A stretch of DNA of 61,867 nucleotides from CAZNEZ01 sp964572475 (GTDB lineage Bacteria > Bacillota > Clostridia > Lachnospirales > Lachnospiraceae). The notes beneath the pieces are model-generated. The model ran no database searches and had not been told where the DNA came from. It was given only the letters and a program-made list of their open reading frames with translations. Both the position numbers and the translations under genes were made by a program. Positions 44,202 to 54,130 of the stretch are shown piece after piece; the first letter of the stretch is position 1; each line of letters starts with the position of its first letter. Location of the stretch: positions 1 through 61,867 of the forward strand of contig CAZNEZ010000009.1 in the NCBI GenBank assembly GCA_964572475.1, in the 5' to 3' direction.

Positions 44202-45371
44202 ATGAACATAACAGAAAGCATTAAATTTGCAGGTGTAAATGATAAGACTATAGATTTATTTGAAAGCCAATATAAGGTAAAGGAAGGAGTATCATATAAC
44301 TCTTATGTTATTTTAGATGATAAGATTGCCATTATGGATACAGTAGACGGAAGAGCTACTGATGAATGGCTTTCTAATATAAAAAGCATTTTAGGTGAAA
44401 AAACTCCCGATTATCTTATTGTTTCACATATGGAACCAGATCATGGAGCTAATATAGGTAAGCTTGCAGCATTATATCCTAATATGAAGATTGTTGGTAA
44501 TGCAAAAACATTTAACATGATTAATCAGTTTTTTGAGTTAGATTTAGCAGATAGAAAAGTAGAAGTCAAAGAGGGAGAAACACTTATACTTGGAGTACAT
44601 ATATTGCAGTTCTTTATGGCACCTATGGTTCATTGGCCAGAAGTTATGGTAACATATGAACAACATGAGAAAATCCTTTTTTCAGCAGATGGATTTGGAA
44701 AATTTGGAACAATAGATACTGAATCTATGGAAAAAGTAAGTATTGATGAATGGTCCCCAGAAGCGGCTAGATATTACTATAATATAGTAGGAAAATATGG
44801 TGCACAGGTTCAGTCACTACTTAAGAAAGCGGCAACACTAGATATAAATATGATTTGCCCTTTACATGGTCCTATTCTAAATGATAATCTTGCTATGTAC
44901 ATTGAAAAGTATAATACATGGAGTAGCTATAAGCCAGAAATTAAAGGTGTTTTAATTGCATTTGCATCAATTCACGGTAATACAAAGGCAGCTGCAAAGA
45001 AGATGGCTGCTATATTAGAAGATAAAGGTGGAAAAGTGGTTTTATGTGATTTATCAAGGCAGGATATGTCAGAGAATGTTAAACTCGCTTTTCAGTATGA
45101 AAAAGTAGTATTAGCGGCAGCAACATATGATGGTGGAATATTCCCATGTATGGAAGATTTTCTTTTGCATTTGAAGTCCAAAAATTATCAGTTAAGAACA
45201 ATAGGATTAATTGAGAATGGATCATGGGCTCCTGCTTCAGCCAGGTTGATGAAGACGATACTTGAATGTATGAAAAACATAACAGTTTGTGAACAGGTTG
45301 TATCAATAAAATCAACTATGAAGGATGAGAATGTTATACAGATGGAAAAATTAGCGAATGAAATAGTTTAA
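44202..45371 (+). CDS. FprA-type flavodiiron protein
   Basis: A 389-residue A-type flavoprotein. The N-terminal beta-lactamase-like domain carries the diiron ligands in SHMEPDHGAN (H-x-E-x-D), HWPE, SADGFGKFG and PLHGP. The C-terminal flavodoxin domain (about 250-389) has the FMN loop ASIHGNTKAAAKKM. It reduces oxygen to water or NO to N2O, using electrons from rubredoxin or NADH systems; no rubredoxin gene is adjacent. AAGGCAGG precedes the ATG. A terminator follows. Confidence 0.94.
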   Translation: MNITESIKFAGVNDKTIDLFESQYKVKEGVSYNSYVILDDKIAIMDTVDGRATDEWLSNIKSILGEKTPDYLIVSHMEPDHGANIGKLAALYPNMKIVGNAKTFNMINQFFELDLADRKVEVKEGETLILGVHILQFFMAPMVHWPEVMVTYEQHEKILFSADGFGKFGTIDTESMEKVSIDEWSPEAARYYYNIVGKYGAQVQSLLKKAATLDINMICPLHGPILNDNLAMYIEKYNTWSSYKPEIKGVLIAFASIHGNTKAAAKKMAAILEDKGGKVVLCDLSRQDMSENVKLAFQYEKVVLAAATYDGGIFPCMEDFLLHLKSKNYQLRTIGLIENGSWAPASARLMKTILECMKNITVCEQVVSIKSTMKDENVIQMEKLANEIV

Positions 45372-45378
45372 TAATATA

Positions 45379-45433
45379 AAAATAAGACTGAATTACGGTT
45401 TATAACACAAATATCGTAATTCAGTCTTATTTT
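45379..45433. terminator. Bidirectional terminator
   Basis: A perfect 19-bp inverted repeat (45379-45397 and 45415-45433, arm AAAATAAGACTGAATTACG) with a 17-base loop, between the flavodiiron gene and the convergent GH43 gene. Confidence 0.87.
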
Positions 45434-45444
45434 AAATAATATTA

Positions 45445-46752
45445 TTAACGCTTTTTAAGCCATACACATACACCGTTCTGGTCTTTACCTGTCATGACAA
45501 TAGTAGGTTTCCAAAGTTCGTAATCCCAAGCAGGAGAAATCTTATATTCTTCAGTATTAGGACCAAAATTAAGAACAAAGGTATAAGGATCTTTTAGCTT
45601 CCAATGCATATGAGTGATAGAAGCCATAGTAGCAGATTCGTTCTCGAAAAGTTGGAGAGGAGTAGAATTCAGAACACCTTGTGGAACTGTAGGAGTGAGC
45701 TTTATTCTTTCGTACTTGCCAATAAGGTCACTAAGCTCAAATGGTTGTGTCTTCTCTCCGGCATAACAGGTTGGAGATACGACAGGCCATCCATCATCTG
45801 TCCAAAAAATCTTATGAATCTGCATAGTGGATAATTCAAAATTCTTAAAATTATGTTCACGAATATGGCAAACAAGATACCATTCACCGTCATTATCATA
45901 TAAAACAGAATTATGACCAGGTCCCATATATGACTGGCTGTCATCAAAGTGATATCCACAAGCTACCATATATCCAGTAGTACAATCAGAATCGTCAGTG
46001 TCAGTCATTTCACGACCATTATAGTCAAGGTAAGGACCAGTAACATATTTACTACGTCCGACTCTTATATTGTAATCACTGTTCAATGAAGCATATGAAA
46101 CGAAAAGATAGTAATAACCAGTTTTGTCGTTGTATTTTATGTATGGGCCTTCAATAGCGCCTTCTGTCCAAAGTGGACGCTTGGCAACACATAATCCGAT
46201 GCCGTCTTCAGCAGCATATCCTGTATCTTTGTTAAGCTTTAATAGATGACAACCGCCCCAAAAAGAACCATAAATCATATATTGTTCACCAGAGATGTGG
46301 TCTTCAATAATATTAGCATCTATTGCATTAACAGGAAGGTCTTTTGAAGTCTTTAACACAGCTCCCTGTGGTTCAAATGGTCCTTCTGCATTATTTGAAG
46401 TGGCAAGAAAAATGCATGACTGTTGTGAACCAAATGTAGAGTTTGAACAATATAAACGGTATTCATCACCAACCTTTACGATATCAGGTGCCCAGATTGC
46501 ATCACCACCAACCCACTCAAGCGAATCCTTAGGAGGATTAGGCACAACCTTACCAAGCTGTTCCCAGCTAATAAGGTCAGTTGAACGTTGGCATAAAGCA
46601 TTGGTACTGTATACATAATAGTTCCCTGTAACAGGGTCGTGATAAATGGCTGGATCGTGGGTTCCCCACAAACTGCCTTTTTCAAATGGAGCTTTTGGAG
46701 CAGGCTTCTTTATTGGCCTTGGAGGCTCAGATGGAAATATAATATTACCCAT
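45445..46752 (-). CDS. Intracellular GH43 glycoside hydrolase, arabinanase/arabinosidase-like
   Basis: A 435-residue protein without a signal peptide. The five-bladed propeller shows the catalytic base in GTHDPAIYHDPVTGNYYVYST, an Asp in NAIDANI, and the acid in TEGAIEGPYI. GPGHNS carries the His that binds calcium in endo-arabinanases such as AbnB/Abn2. A C-terminal beta domain follows (about 340-435). The frame opens earlier (46809), but AAAGG at 46763-46767 supports the ATG at 46752. It likely cuts imported arabino-oligosaccharides. Confidence 0.87.
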   Translation of the reverse strand: MGNIIFPSEPPRPIKKPAPKAPFEKGSLWGTHDPAIYHDPVTGNYYVYSTNALCQRSTDLISWEQLGKVVPNPPKDSLEWVGGDAIWAPDIVKVGDEYRLYCSNSTFGSQQSCIFLATSNNAEGPFEPQGAVLKTSKDLPVNAIDANIIEDHISGEQYMIYGSFWGGCHLLKLNKDTGYAAEDGIGLCVAKRPLWTEGAIEGPYIKYNDKTGYYYLFVSYASLNSDYNIRVGRSKYVTGPYLDYNGREMTDTDDSDCTTGYMVACGYHFDDSQSYMGPGHNSVLYDNDGEWYLVCHIREHNFKNFELSTMQIHKIFWTDDGWPVVSPTCYAGEKTQPFELSDLIGKYERIKLTPTVPQGVLNSTPLQLFENESATMASITHMHWKLKDPYTFVLNFGPNTEEYKISPAWDYELWKPTIVMTGKDQNGVCVWLKKR

Positions 46753-46912
46753 AAAATTATAACCTTTCCGTCTTAAAACAGACATTTTATTTTCAAAACT
46801 TAATATCATTATTGTATCATAAAATGTTAAAATAAAGTAGTCATAATTAAGAATAAATGATACAATTATGCAAGATATAATTTGCGTTGTTTACGCGGAA
46901 AAGAGGTATTGT

Positions 46913-47617
46913 ATGGCTACACCACATAATAATGCAGGAATGGGAGATATTGCAAAAACAGTTTTGATGCCGGGAGACCCTTTAAGAGCGAAATATATTG
47001 CTGAGAATTTTTTGACAGATTGTAAAATGTTTAATGATGTTCGCAATATGTTTGGATATACGGGAACATATAAAGGTAAAAAAATCTCTGTAATGGGTTC
47101 GGGAATGGGAATGCCTTCTATTGGAATTTATTCATATGAATTGTATAAAAACTATGAAGTTGAGAATATTATAAGAGTTGGTTCTACAGGCTCATATAGC
47201 GAAAAAGCTAAGCTGTATGACGTTATTTTGGTAACATCTGCATATTCTGAATCAAGTTATGCTAAGGTACAAAGCGGATATGATAAGGATATTACTTATC
47301 CAGATGATGAATTGTGTGATAAGCTAAGAGATTCAGCTAAGATGCAAAAGATATCGTATATTGAAGGACGGGTTCATTCATCAGATGTGTTTTATAGAGA
47401 AGGCAATCCAGATTATTTTAAAACAATAAGAGATGAAAAAGAATGTCTGGCTGTAGAAATGGAGAGTTTTGCACTATTTCATAATGCAAAAGTATTGAAG
47501 AAGAAAGCAGCATGTTTATTAACAGTTTCTGACTCATTCGTGGCAGAAGGAATAACTACTGCAGAAGAAAGAGAAAAGAATTTTACAGATATGATGAAAA
47601 TTGCTCTTGAAATATAA
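46913..47617 (+). CDS. deoD: Purine nucleoside phosphorylase, DeoD type
   Basis: A 234-residue hexameric-type phosphorylase. It begins MATPHNNAGMGDIAKTVLMPGDPLRAKYIAENFL and has GSTGSYSEKAKLYDVILVTSAYSESSY and the active-site block AVEMESFALFHNA. It splits purine (deoxy)nucleosides with phosphate for base salvage. The frame is open upstream to 46868, but homology fixes the start at 46913 (AGAGG nearby). Single gene. Confidence 0.95.
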   Translation: MATPHNNAGMGDIAKTVLMPGDPLRAKYIAENFLTDCKMFNDVRNMFGYTGTYKGKKISVMGSGMGMPSIGIYSYELYKNYEVENIIRVGSTGSYSEKAKLYDVILVTSAYSESSYAKVQSGYDKDITYPDDELCDKLRDSAKMQKISYIEGRVHSSDVFYREGNPDYFKTIRDEKECLAVEMESFALFHNAKVLKKKAACLLTVSDSFVAEGITTAEEREKNFTDMMKIALEI

Positions 47618-47684
47618 AAAAATAAAGGAAATAAGTTTTCTTTGCAGAATATTAAGTATGTAGACTTAAATCTGGAGGTTTAAA

Positions 47685-48689
47685 ATGAGCATACGAGAAG
47701 AACTTGAAAAACTTGAAGATGAAATGTTAAGTCCTTATGCAGCTCATAGTAATATGACAGAAGGCAGGGATATTTTTGAAAAGCCATGTGATATGAGAAC
47801 TGAGTATCAACGCGATAGGGATAGGATTATTCATAGTAAAGCATTTAGAAGGCTTAAGCACAAGACACAGGTTTTTCTTGCACCAGAAGGCGATCATTAT
47901 AGAACTAGATTGACGCATACGTTGGAAGTATCACAGATAGGAAGAAGTATTGCTAAAGCGCTTAGACTTAATGAGGATCTTACAGAAGCAATTGCACTAG
48001 GACATGATCTGGGGCACACCCCATTTGGACATGCAGGTGAAAAAGCACTTAATTCGGTATGCCCCAATGGATTCAGGCATTATGAACAAAGTGTAAGAAT
48101 CGTTGAACTTCTAGAAAAAGATGGAAGAGGACTTAATCTTACAAGAGAAGTTAGAGATGGAATGATTAATCATAGAACAAGTGGCAGACCATCTACTCTT
48201 GAGGGAAAGGTCATCAGACTTTCAGATAAGATTGCATATATCAATCATGATATTGATGATGCGATTAGAGCTAAGATACTTAATGAAAAAGATATTCCTA
48301 GGGAATGTGCAAGCATATTAGGTAATTCAACAAAGATGCGACTTGATACATTGATTCATGATGTGGTTAATAGCAGTTTGGGAAGACCTGATATTTTAAT
48401 GTCTGAAGAGATAGAAAATGCTATGAAAGGTCTTAGAGAGTTTATGTTTGAAAAGGTTTATAAGAACCCAGTAGCAAAAGGACAAGAGCATAAGGCTGAG
48501 GAAATGCTTATTTCACTGTACAATTACTATATGGTACATATAGATGAGATGCCAGAGGAATATACACATATAGTTTCAATTGGAGAAAATCCGGAGAAAG
48601 TAGTATGTGATTACATAGCAGGAATGAGCGACCAATATTCAGTAGCTAAGTTTGAGGCCGTATTTGTTCCAACATTTTGGAAACAATAA
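47685..48689 (+). CDS. dgt: dNTP triphosphohydrolase (dGTPase-like)
   Basis: A 334-residue HD-domain enzyme. RLTHTLEVSQIGRSIAKAL (about residue 73), LGHDLGHTPFGHAGEKAL (about 107-124) and later KIAYINHDIDDAI form the metal site. It hydrolyses dNTPs to nucleosides and triphosphate. GGAGG precedes the ATG. It starts the dgt-dnaG-rpoD-trmK cluster, a conserved Firmicutes/Clostridia arrangement. Confidence 0.95.
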   Translation: MSIREELEKLEDEMLSPYAAHSNMTEGRDIFEKPCDMRTEYQRDRDRIIHSKAFRRLKHKTQVFLAPEGDHYRTRLTHTLEVSQIGRSIAKALRLNEDLTEAIALGHDLGHTPFGHAGEKALNSVCPNGFRHYEQSVRIVELLEKDGRGLNLTREVRDGMINHRTSGRPSTLEGKVIRLSDKIAYINHDIDDAIRAKILNEKDIPRECASILGNSTKMRLDTLIHDVVNSSLGRPDILMSEEIENAMKGLREFMFEKVYKNPVAKGQEHKAEEMLISLYNYYMVHIDEMPEEYTHIVSIGENPEKVVCDYIAGMSDQYSVAKFEAVFVPTFWKQ

Positions 48690-48704
48690 AAACAGGAGTT
48701 AAGA

Positions 48705-50462
48705 ATGTATTATTCAGATGATTTGATAGAGGAGATACGTCAGCGAAATGACATATATGATGTGATTTCGGGATATGTAAAACTCCAAAAGAAAGGCAGT
48801 TCCTATTTTGGACTATGCCCATTTCATAATGAAAAGTCACCGTCATTTTCTGTGACACCAAGCAAACAGATGTATTACTGCTTTGGATGTGGAGAAGGCG
48901 GAAATGTTATCTCTTTCATTATGAAATATGAGAACTATACGTTTGTGGAAGCAGTGAAGTTTCTTGCAGACAGAGTGGGAATAACACTTCCAGAGACTGA
49001 GTATTCTGCTGAAACTAAAAAACAGAATGACTTAAGGTCTATGCTTCTTGAGATAAATAAGATAGCAGCAAAGTTTTTCTTTTATCAGTTAAAAGGAGAA
49101 AATGGAAAACAGGCATATGAATATTTCACAAATAGACAACTTACAGATGAAAATATAGTTAAATTCGGACTAGGGTATTGTACTAAGAATAGTAGTGATT
49201 TGTACAAATATCTTAGAGAAACAGGATATCAGGATGAAGTCATTAAGGAATCAGGACTCATAACATTTAGTGAAAAAGGAGTATTTAACAGATTTTTCAA
49301 TAGAGCGATGTTTCCAATAATGGATGTTAATAATAGAGTTATTGGATTTGGTGGAAGAGTTATGGGAGAAGGTCAGCCTAAGTACCTTAATTCTCCAGAA
49401 ACTAGAGTATTTGACAAGAGTAGAAATCTATATGGAATGAACTTTGCAAGGATTTCAAGAAAGAAAAATATTCTTATATGTGAGGGGTATATGGACGTTA
49501 TTTCCTTACATCAGGCTGGATTTAGTAATGCTGTAGCGTCTTTAGGAACAGCATTTACATCACAGCAGGCCCAGCTTATTAAAAGGTATACAAATGAAGT
49601 ATTACTGACATATGATAGTGATGGTGCAGGCGTTAAAGCCGCACTTAGGGCAATACCTATTCTAAAGGAGGTAGGCTTATCTGCTAAAATAGTGAATATG
49701 AGTCCATATAAGGATCCAGATGAATTTATCAAAGCTCTTGGAGCAGATGAATATCAAAATAGAATAGATAACGCAAGAGACAGCTTTTTATTTAGAATTG
49801 ATTATATACAAGGTGAGACTGATATGAATAGTCCTAAAAGCAAAGCGGATTTTCAAAATCAGGTTGCAAAAATGTTGTTAGAGTTTAACAATGAACTGGA
49901 AAGAAATGTATATATTGAAGCTGTTAGTAAAGAATTTAGAATTCCATTAGATAGTCTAAAGAAAATTGTTAATGAATTAGCACTTTCATATTCAGGTGAG
50001 AAGGCATATGAAAAGCCGAAATCAGGAATTAACAGTAAAAAGAAGGAAGATGATGGCGTTAAAAAGTCACAACGGCTTCTACTCACATGGCTTATAGAGG
50101 ATAATGATTTGTATCCTAAGCTAAAAAAGTATATTGGAGAAGAAGATTTTATAGAACCACTGTATCATTCGGTGGCATCAGCACTATTTGCACAGTTTGA
50201 AACAGGAAATATTAATCCTGCCAAAATAATCAGTAGTTTTGAAAGTGAAGAAGAACATAGCGAAGTAGCTGAACTATTTAATACAAGCCTAGGAGATGTA
50301 TTATCAGAACAAGAGAAAGAGAAGGCTCTTAATGATACGCTTTTTAAGGTGAAGAAAAACAGTCTAGACTATAAAAGTAGTACTGTAACGGATATAACTG
50401 AATTGCAAAACATTATTAAAGAACAAACGCAATTACAGAAAATGCATATATCATTGGTGTAA
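48705..50462 (+). CDS. dnaG: DNA primase DnaG
   Basis: A 585-residue primase. The CHC2 zinc finger has Cys38, His41, Cys59 and Cys62 (LCPFHNEKSPSF...YYCFGCGEGG). The TOPRIM domain carries EGYMDVISLHQAG (about residue 260) and TYDSDGAG. The C-terminal helicase-binding part (about 445-585) is present. It makes RNA primers for DNA replication. It follows dgt by 15 bases with AGGAG at 48694-48698. Confidence 0.97.
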   Translation: MYYSDDLIEEIRQRNDIYDVISGYVKLQKKGSSYFGLCPFHNEKSPSFSVTPSKQMYYCFGCGEGGNVISFIMKYENYTFVEAVKFLADRVGITLPETEYSAETKKQNDLRSMLLEINKIAAKFFFYQLKGENGKQAYEYFTNRQLTDENIVKFGLGYCTKNSSDLYKYLRETGYQDEVIKESGLITFSEKGVFNRFFNRAMFPIMDVNNRVIGFGGRVMGEGQPKYLNSPETRVFDKSRNLYGMNFARISRKKNILICEGYMDVISLHQAGFSNAVASLGTAFTSQQAQLIKRYTNEVLLTYDSDGAGVKAALRAIPILKEVGLSAKIVNMSPYKDPDEFIKALGADEYQNRIDNARDSFLFRIDYIQGETDMNSPKSKADFQNQVAKMLLEFNNELERNVYIEAVSKEFRIPLDSLKKIVNELALSYSGEKAYEKPKSGINSKKKEDDGVKKSQRLLLTWLIEDNDLYPKLKKYIGEEDFIEPLYHSVASALFAQFETGNINPAKIISSFESEEEHSEVAELFNTSLGDVLSEQEKEKALNDTLFKVKKNSLDYKSSTVTDITELQNIIKEQTQLQKMHISLV

Positions 50463-50492
50463 AACAACAAAAACTGGAGGATGGGGCAAACC

Positions 50493-51614
50493 ATGGATGA
50501 AAACAAAATTAGGTTTGAGGAAAAACTTAAGGAACTTATCGAGAGCGCAAGGAAGAATAAAAGTATTGTTGAGTACAAGGATGTTATCAAATTCTTTGAT
50601 GGCGTTGAACTTGAATCAGACAGCTTTGATAAGATTCTGGATGCGTTAGAAAACAGCAACATTGATGTAATTAAGACTACAGATGATGACGATGATACAC
50701 TTTTACTTCCAGATGATGATGAGATACTTGAAGTAGAGGAAGAAGAGGAGATTGAAAAGATTGATCTTTCGGCACCTGAAGGAATCAATATGGATGATCC
50801 AGTCAGAATGTATTTAAAAGAGATTGGAAAAGTGCCGCTTTTATCAAGTGAAGAGGAAGTTGAACTTGCTAAAAGGATGGAGCTTGGAGATGAAGAAGCT
50901 AAGAATAGGCTTGCAGAGGCTAATCTTAGACTTGTAGTTAGTATTGCTAAAAAGTATGTGGGAAGAGGTATGCTTTTTCTAGATCTTATTCAGGAAGGAA
51001 ACCTTGGACTTATTAAAGCTGTAGAGAAATTCGACTATAGAAAAGGATACAAATTCAGTACTTATGCTACTTGGTGGATAAGACAAGCCATTACAAGAGC
51101 TATTGCTGATCAGGCAAGAACTATTAGAATTCCGGTTCATATGGTTGAAACTATAAACAGATTGATAAGAGTATCAAGACAACTTTTACAAGAGCTTGGT
51201 AGAGAACCATCTATAGAAGAGATTGCTGAAAGAATGGAAGTTACTCCTGAAAAAGTAAGGGAGATTATGAAAGTGGCCCAAGAACCAGTTTCACTTGAAA
51301 CACCTATTGGTGAGGAAGAAGATAGCCATCTTGGAGATTTTATTCAAGATGATAATATGCCTGTTCCAGCTGAGGCAGCAGCATTTATGCTTCTTAGAGA
51401 ACAATTAGCAGAGGTATTGGCTACATTAACAGATAGAGAGAAAAAAGTTCTTGAACTTAGATTTGGATTAGTAGATGGAAGAGCCAGAACTCTTGAGGAA
51501 GTTGGAAAGGAATTTGATGTCACAAGAGAGAGAATAAGGCAAATAGAGGCTAAGGCACTTAGAAAGCTTCGTCATCCAAGTAGAAGTAAAAAGCTTAAGG
51601 ATTATCTGGAATAA
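50493..51614 (+). CDS. rpoD: Primary sigma factor RpoD (SigA)
   Basis: A 373-residue sigma-70 factor. The N-terminal region 1.1 is acidic. Region 1.2 reads DDPVRMYLKEIGKVPLLS. Region 2 is LDLIQEGNLGLIKAVEKFDYRKGYKFSTYATWWIRQAI. Region 4 ends VTRERIRQIEAKALRKLRHPSRS. The ATG at 50481 directly touches the GGAGG site (50476-50480), so I take the ATG at 50493 as the start. Its position after dnaG is the classic macromolecular synthesis operon. Confidence 0.97.
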   Translation: MDENKIRFEEKLKELIESARKNKSIVEYKDVIKFFDGVELESDSFDKILDALENSNIDVIKTTDDDDDTLLLPDDDEILEVEEEEEIEKIDLSAPEGINMDDPVRMYLKEIGKVPLLSSEEEVELAKRMELGDEEAKNRLAEANLRLVVSIAKKYVGRGMLFLDLIQEGNLGLIKAVEKFDYRKGYKFSTYATWWIRQAITRAIADQARTIRIPVHMVETINRLIRVSRQLLQELGREPSIEEIAERMEVTPEKVREIMKVAQEPVSLETPIGEEEDSHLGDFIQDDNMPVPAEAAAFMLLREQLAEVLATLTDREKKVLELRFGLVDGRARTLEEVGKEFDVTRERIRQIEAKALRKLRHPSRSKKLKDYLE

Positions 51615-51644
51615 TAGTAACGTATAGAATAGAATGGAGAAACC

Positions 51645-52343
51645 ATGTTGCAGATATCAAATAGATTACAAACAGTCGCATCATTTGTGGAAAAAGGCAG
51701 TGTACTTGTTGATGTAGGTACAGATCATGGATATATCCCTATATATCTTGTTGAACAAGGTATAATTAGCAAGGCAATTGCAATGGATATTAATAAAGGA
51801 CCACTTGAGAGAGCGGATGAACATATTGCAGAATACAAAATGCAGGATAAGATAGTTACAAGACTTTCAGATGGGCTAAATGGGTTACAAAGTGGTGAGG
51901 GAGATACGGTGCTAATTGCTGGAATGGGTGGTGCACTAACTGTTAGGATACTAAAAGATGGAGCAAAAGTATTAGAAACGGTGCGTGAGCTAATTCTTTC
52001 ACCTCATTCGGAGATTAACTTGGTAAGAACTTATTTGCAAGAGTCAGGATATAAAATTATTAAAGAAGAAATGATATTTGACGAAGGTAAGTTCTATACC
52101 ATAATTAAGGCTGTTCACGGTGTGATGAATTATAATAATATTATTGATTTTACATATGGAAAATATCTTCTTGATAATAGACATCCTGTTTTAAAAGATT
52201 ATCTTAAAAAGGAATATTCAAATTATGAAAATATAATGAATGGGCTTAAGAATGCCTCAACTAAAGCAGCTAAAGAGAGAATTGACGTTATAGAAGAACT
52301 TATGAAGAATAATAGAAAAGCTATGGAATATTATAGAATGTAG
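51645..52343 (+). CDS. trmK: tRNA (adenine-22-N1)-methyltransferase
   Basis: A 232-residue SAM-dependent enzyme of the TrmK (YqfN) family. The SAM-binding motif I is VLVDVGTDHGYIPIYLV and the catalytic block is IAGMGGALTVRILKDG. It methylates A22 of tRNAs. It lies 30 bases after rpoD, as in B. subtilis, with GGAG before ATG. Confidence 0.92.
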   Translation: MLQISNRLQTVASFVEKGSVLVDVGTDHGYIPIYLVEQGIISKAIAMDINKGPLERADEHIAEYKMQDKIVTRLSDGLNGLQSGEGDTVLIAGMGGALTVRILKDGAKVLETVRELILSPHSEINLVRTYLQESGYKIIKEEMIFDEGKFYTIIKAVHGVMNYNNIIDFTYGKYLLDNRHPVLKDYLKKEYSNYENIMNGLKNASTKAAKERIDVIEELMKNNRKAMEYYRM

Positions 52344-52394
52344 TGATATTATAAGGTTAAAATATATAAAAACAGTCGTAGCAAGGAGGCAGAT

Positions 52395-54059
52395 ATGGGT
52401 GATAATTTAAAATTAGTTATAGATGGAGAAAAGAAAGAATATCCAGTAGGTACAACTCTTTTAAAAATAGCTAAAGATTTTCAACAAAATTATAAAGAGG
52501 ATATTGTACTTGCAATTGTTAATTCCAAGCTTAGTGAACTACATAATATAATTAAGCAGGAATGTAATATTGAGTTTCTTACTACATCTACAAAATGTGG
52601 AAATGAAGCATATAGAAGAACAGCAACATTAATGATGCTGAAAGCATTTAATGATGTGTGTGGCAATAAAAATATTGATAGAATTGTAGTGGATTATTCG
52701 TTAAGCAAAGGCTTTTTTTGTACAATAAAAGGAAATGTGACTCTTAATCAAGAGCTTATTGACAGGGTTAATACACATATGAGAGAGCTGGTTGATGAAG
52801 ATATTCCAATAAGAAAGAGAACTCTTAATACAGATAGAGCTATTGAATTGTTTAATAGACATAGAATGTATGATAAAGAGAGGCTGTTTGCATTTAGAAG
52901 ATCATCAAGGGTTAATCTATACAGCCTGAATGGATTTGAGGATTATTATTATGGATATATGCTTCCTAGCACTGGATATATTAAGCAGTTTGGCATTTAT
53001 TTATATGATGATGGATTTGTAATTCAACTTCCAGTTAAAGAGAGTCCTAATGTTTTGCCGCCTTTTGAACCTCAGCAAAAACTATACAATGTTCTTAAGG
53101 AATCTTCAAAATGGAGTTCAATGCTTGAGGTTGATACTGTTGGAGCCCTTAATCATCAGATAACAAAAGGTAATATTAATGATATTATTCTTGTACAGGA
53201 AGCTTTGCAGGAAAAGAAAATTGCAGATATTGCAAGAATGATTTCAGAAAGGCCAGAATGTAGATTTATTATGATTGCTGGACCATCTTCTTCAGGAAAA
53301 ACTTCATTTTCACATAGGCTTTCTATTCAGCTTAGAGCAAATGGATTAAAACCTCACCCTATTGGAGTTGATGATTATTTTATAGACAGAGAATTTACTC
53401 CTAGAGATGAAAAAGGTAACTATAACTTTGAAATCCTTGAAGCACTTGACGTAGAACAGTTTAATAAAGATATGACAGATCTTATGCTAGGTAAAGAGGT
53501 GAATATGCCATCATATAACTTCGTTACCGGAAAAAGAGAATATAATGGAAACAAGTTACAGCTTGGTTCTGATGATATTCTTGTAATAGAAGGTATTCAT
53601 GGTCTCAATGATAAACTTTCTTATTCATTACCAAAAGAAAGCAAATTCAAGATTTATATAAGTGCCTTAACACAGCTCAATATTGATGAACATAATAGAA
53701 TTCCAACTACTGATGGAAGATTGATTAGACGTATGGTTAGAGATGCCAGAACTAGAGGAACTTCGGCAGAAGATACAATAAAAAGATGGGCTTCTGTAAG
53801 AAGAGGAGAAGATAATTACATTTTTCCGTTTCAAGAGGAGGCAGATGTTATGTTTAATTCATCACTGATTTATGAATTATCGGTTCTCAAACAATATGCA
53901 GAGCCAATTCTATTTGGAATTCCTAAAACATCACCTGAATACATGGAAGCTAAACGTCTATTAAAGTTTTTAGATTACTTCTTAGGTGTTAGCAGCGAGA
54001 ATATTCCGCATAATTCTCTTCTTAGAGAATTTGTTGGTGGAAGCTGTTTTAGAGTTTAG
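52395..54059 (+). CDS. TGS-domain nucleoside (uridine) kinase
   Basis: A 554-residue fusion. Residues about 1-70 form a TGS-like domain, about 70-210 resemble the second (editing-type, HxxxH-less) domain of threonyl-tRNA synthetase, and about 280-500 form a P-loop uridine kinase domain with GPSSSGKTSFSHRLS (Walker A), VDDYFIDREFTPRDEKGNYNFE and IEGIHGLN. It probably phosphorylates a nucleoside, possibly under control of the N-terminal domains. AAGGAGG precedes the ATG. It is common in Clostridia and ends the rpoD cluster, just before rnpB. Confidence 0.9.
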   Translation: MGDNLKLVIDGEKKEYPVGTTLLKIAKDFQQNYKEDIVLAIVNSKLSELHNIIKQECNIEFLTTSTKCGNEAYRRTATLMMLKAFNDVCGNKNIDRIVVDYSLSKGFFCTIKGNVTLNQELIDRVNTHMRELVDEDIPIRKRTLNTDRAIELFNRHRMYDKERLFAFRRSSRVNLYSLNGFEDYYYGYMLPSTGYIKQFGIYLYDDGFVIQLPVKESPNVLPPFEPQQKLYNVLKESSKWSSMLEVDTVGALNHQITKGNINDIILVQEALQEKKIADIARMISERPECRFIMIAGPSSSGKTSFSHRLSIQLRANGLKPHPIGVDDYFIDREFTPRDEKGNYNFEILEALDVEQFNKDMTDLMLGKEVNMPSYNFVTGKREYNGNKLQLGSDDILVIEGIHGLNDKLSYSLPKESKFKIYISALTQLNIDEHNRIPTTDGRLIRRMVRDARTRGTSAEDTIKRWASVRRGEDNYIFPFQEEADVMFNSSLIYELSVLKQYAEPILFGIPKTSPEYMEAKRLLKFLDYFLGVSSENIPHNSLLREFVGGSCFRV

Positions 54060-54084
54060 AGAATACTTCTTGGAATGATTTCTA

Positions 54085-54113
54085 TTTACTTTTTTTATAA
54101 TAAATGTTATTAT
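54085..54113 (+). promoter_or_regulatory. Candidate promoter of rnpB
   Basis: TTTACT (54085-54090), 17-bp spacer, TATTAT (54108-54113), about 17 bases ahead of the RNA start. A TATAAT at 54096-54101 is an alternative -10 without a matching -35. Confidence 0.5.
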
Positions 54114-54130
54114 TACAGATGATTTTGAGT

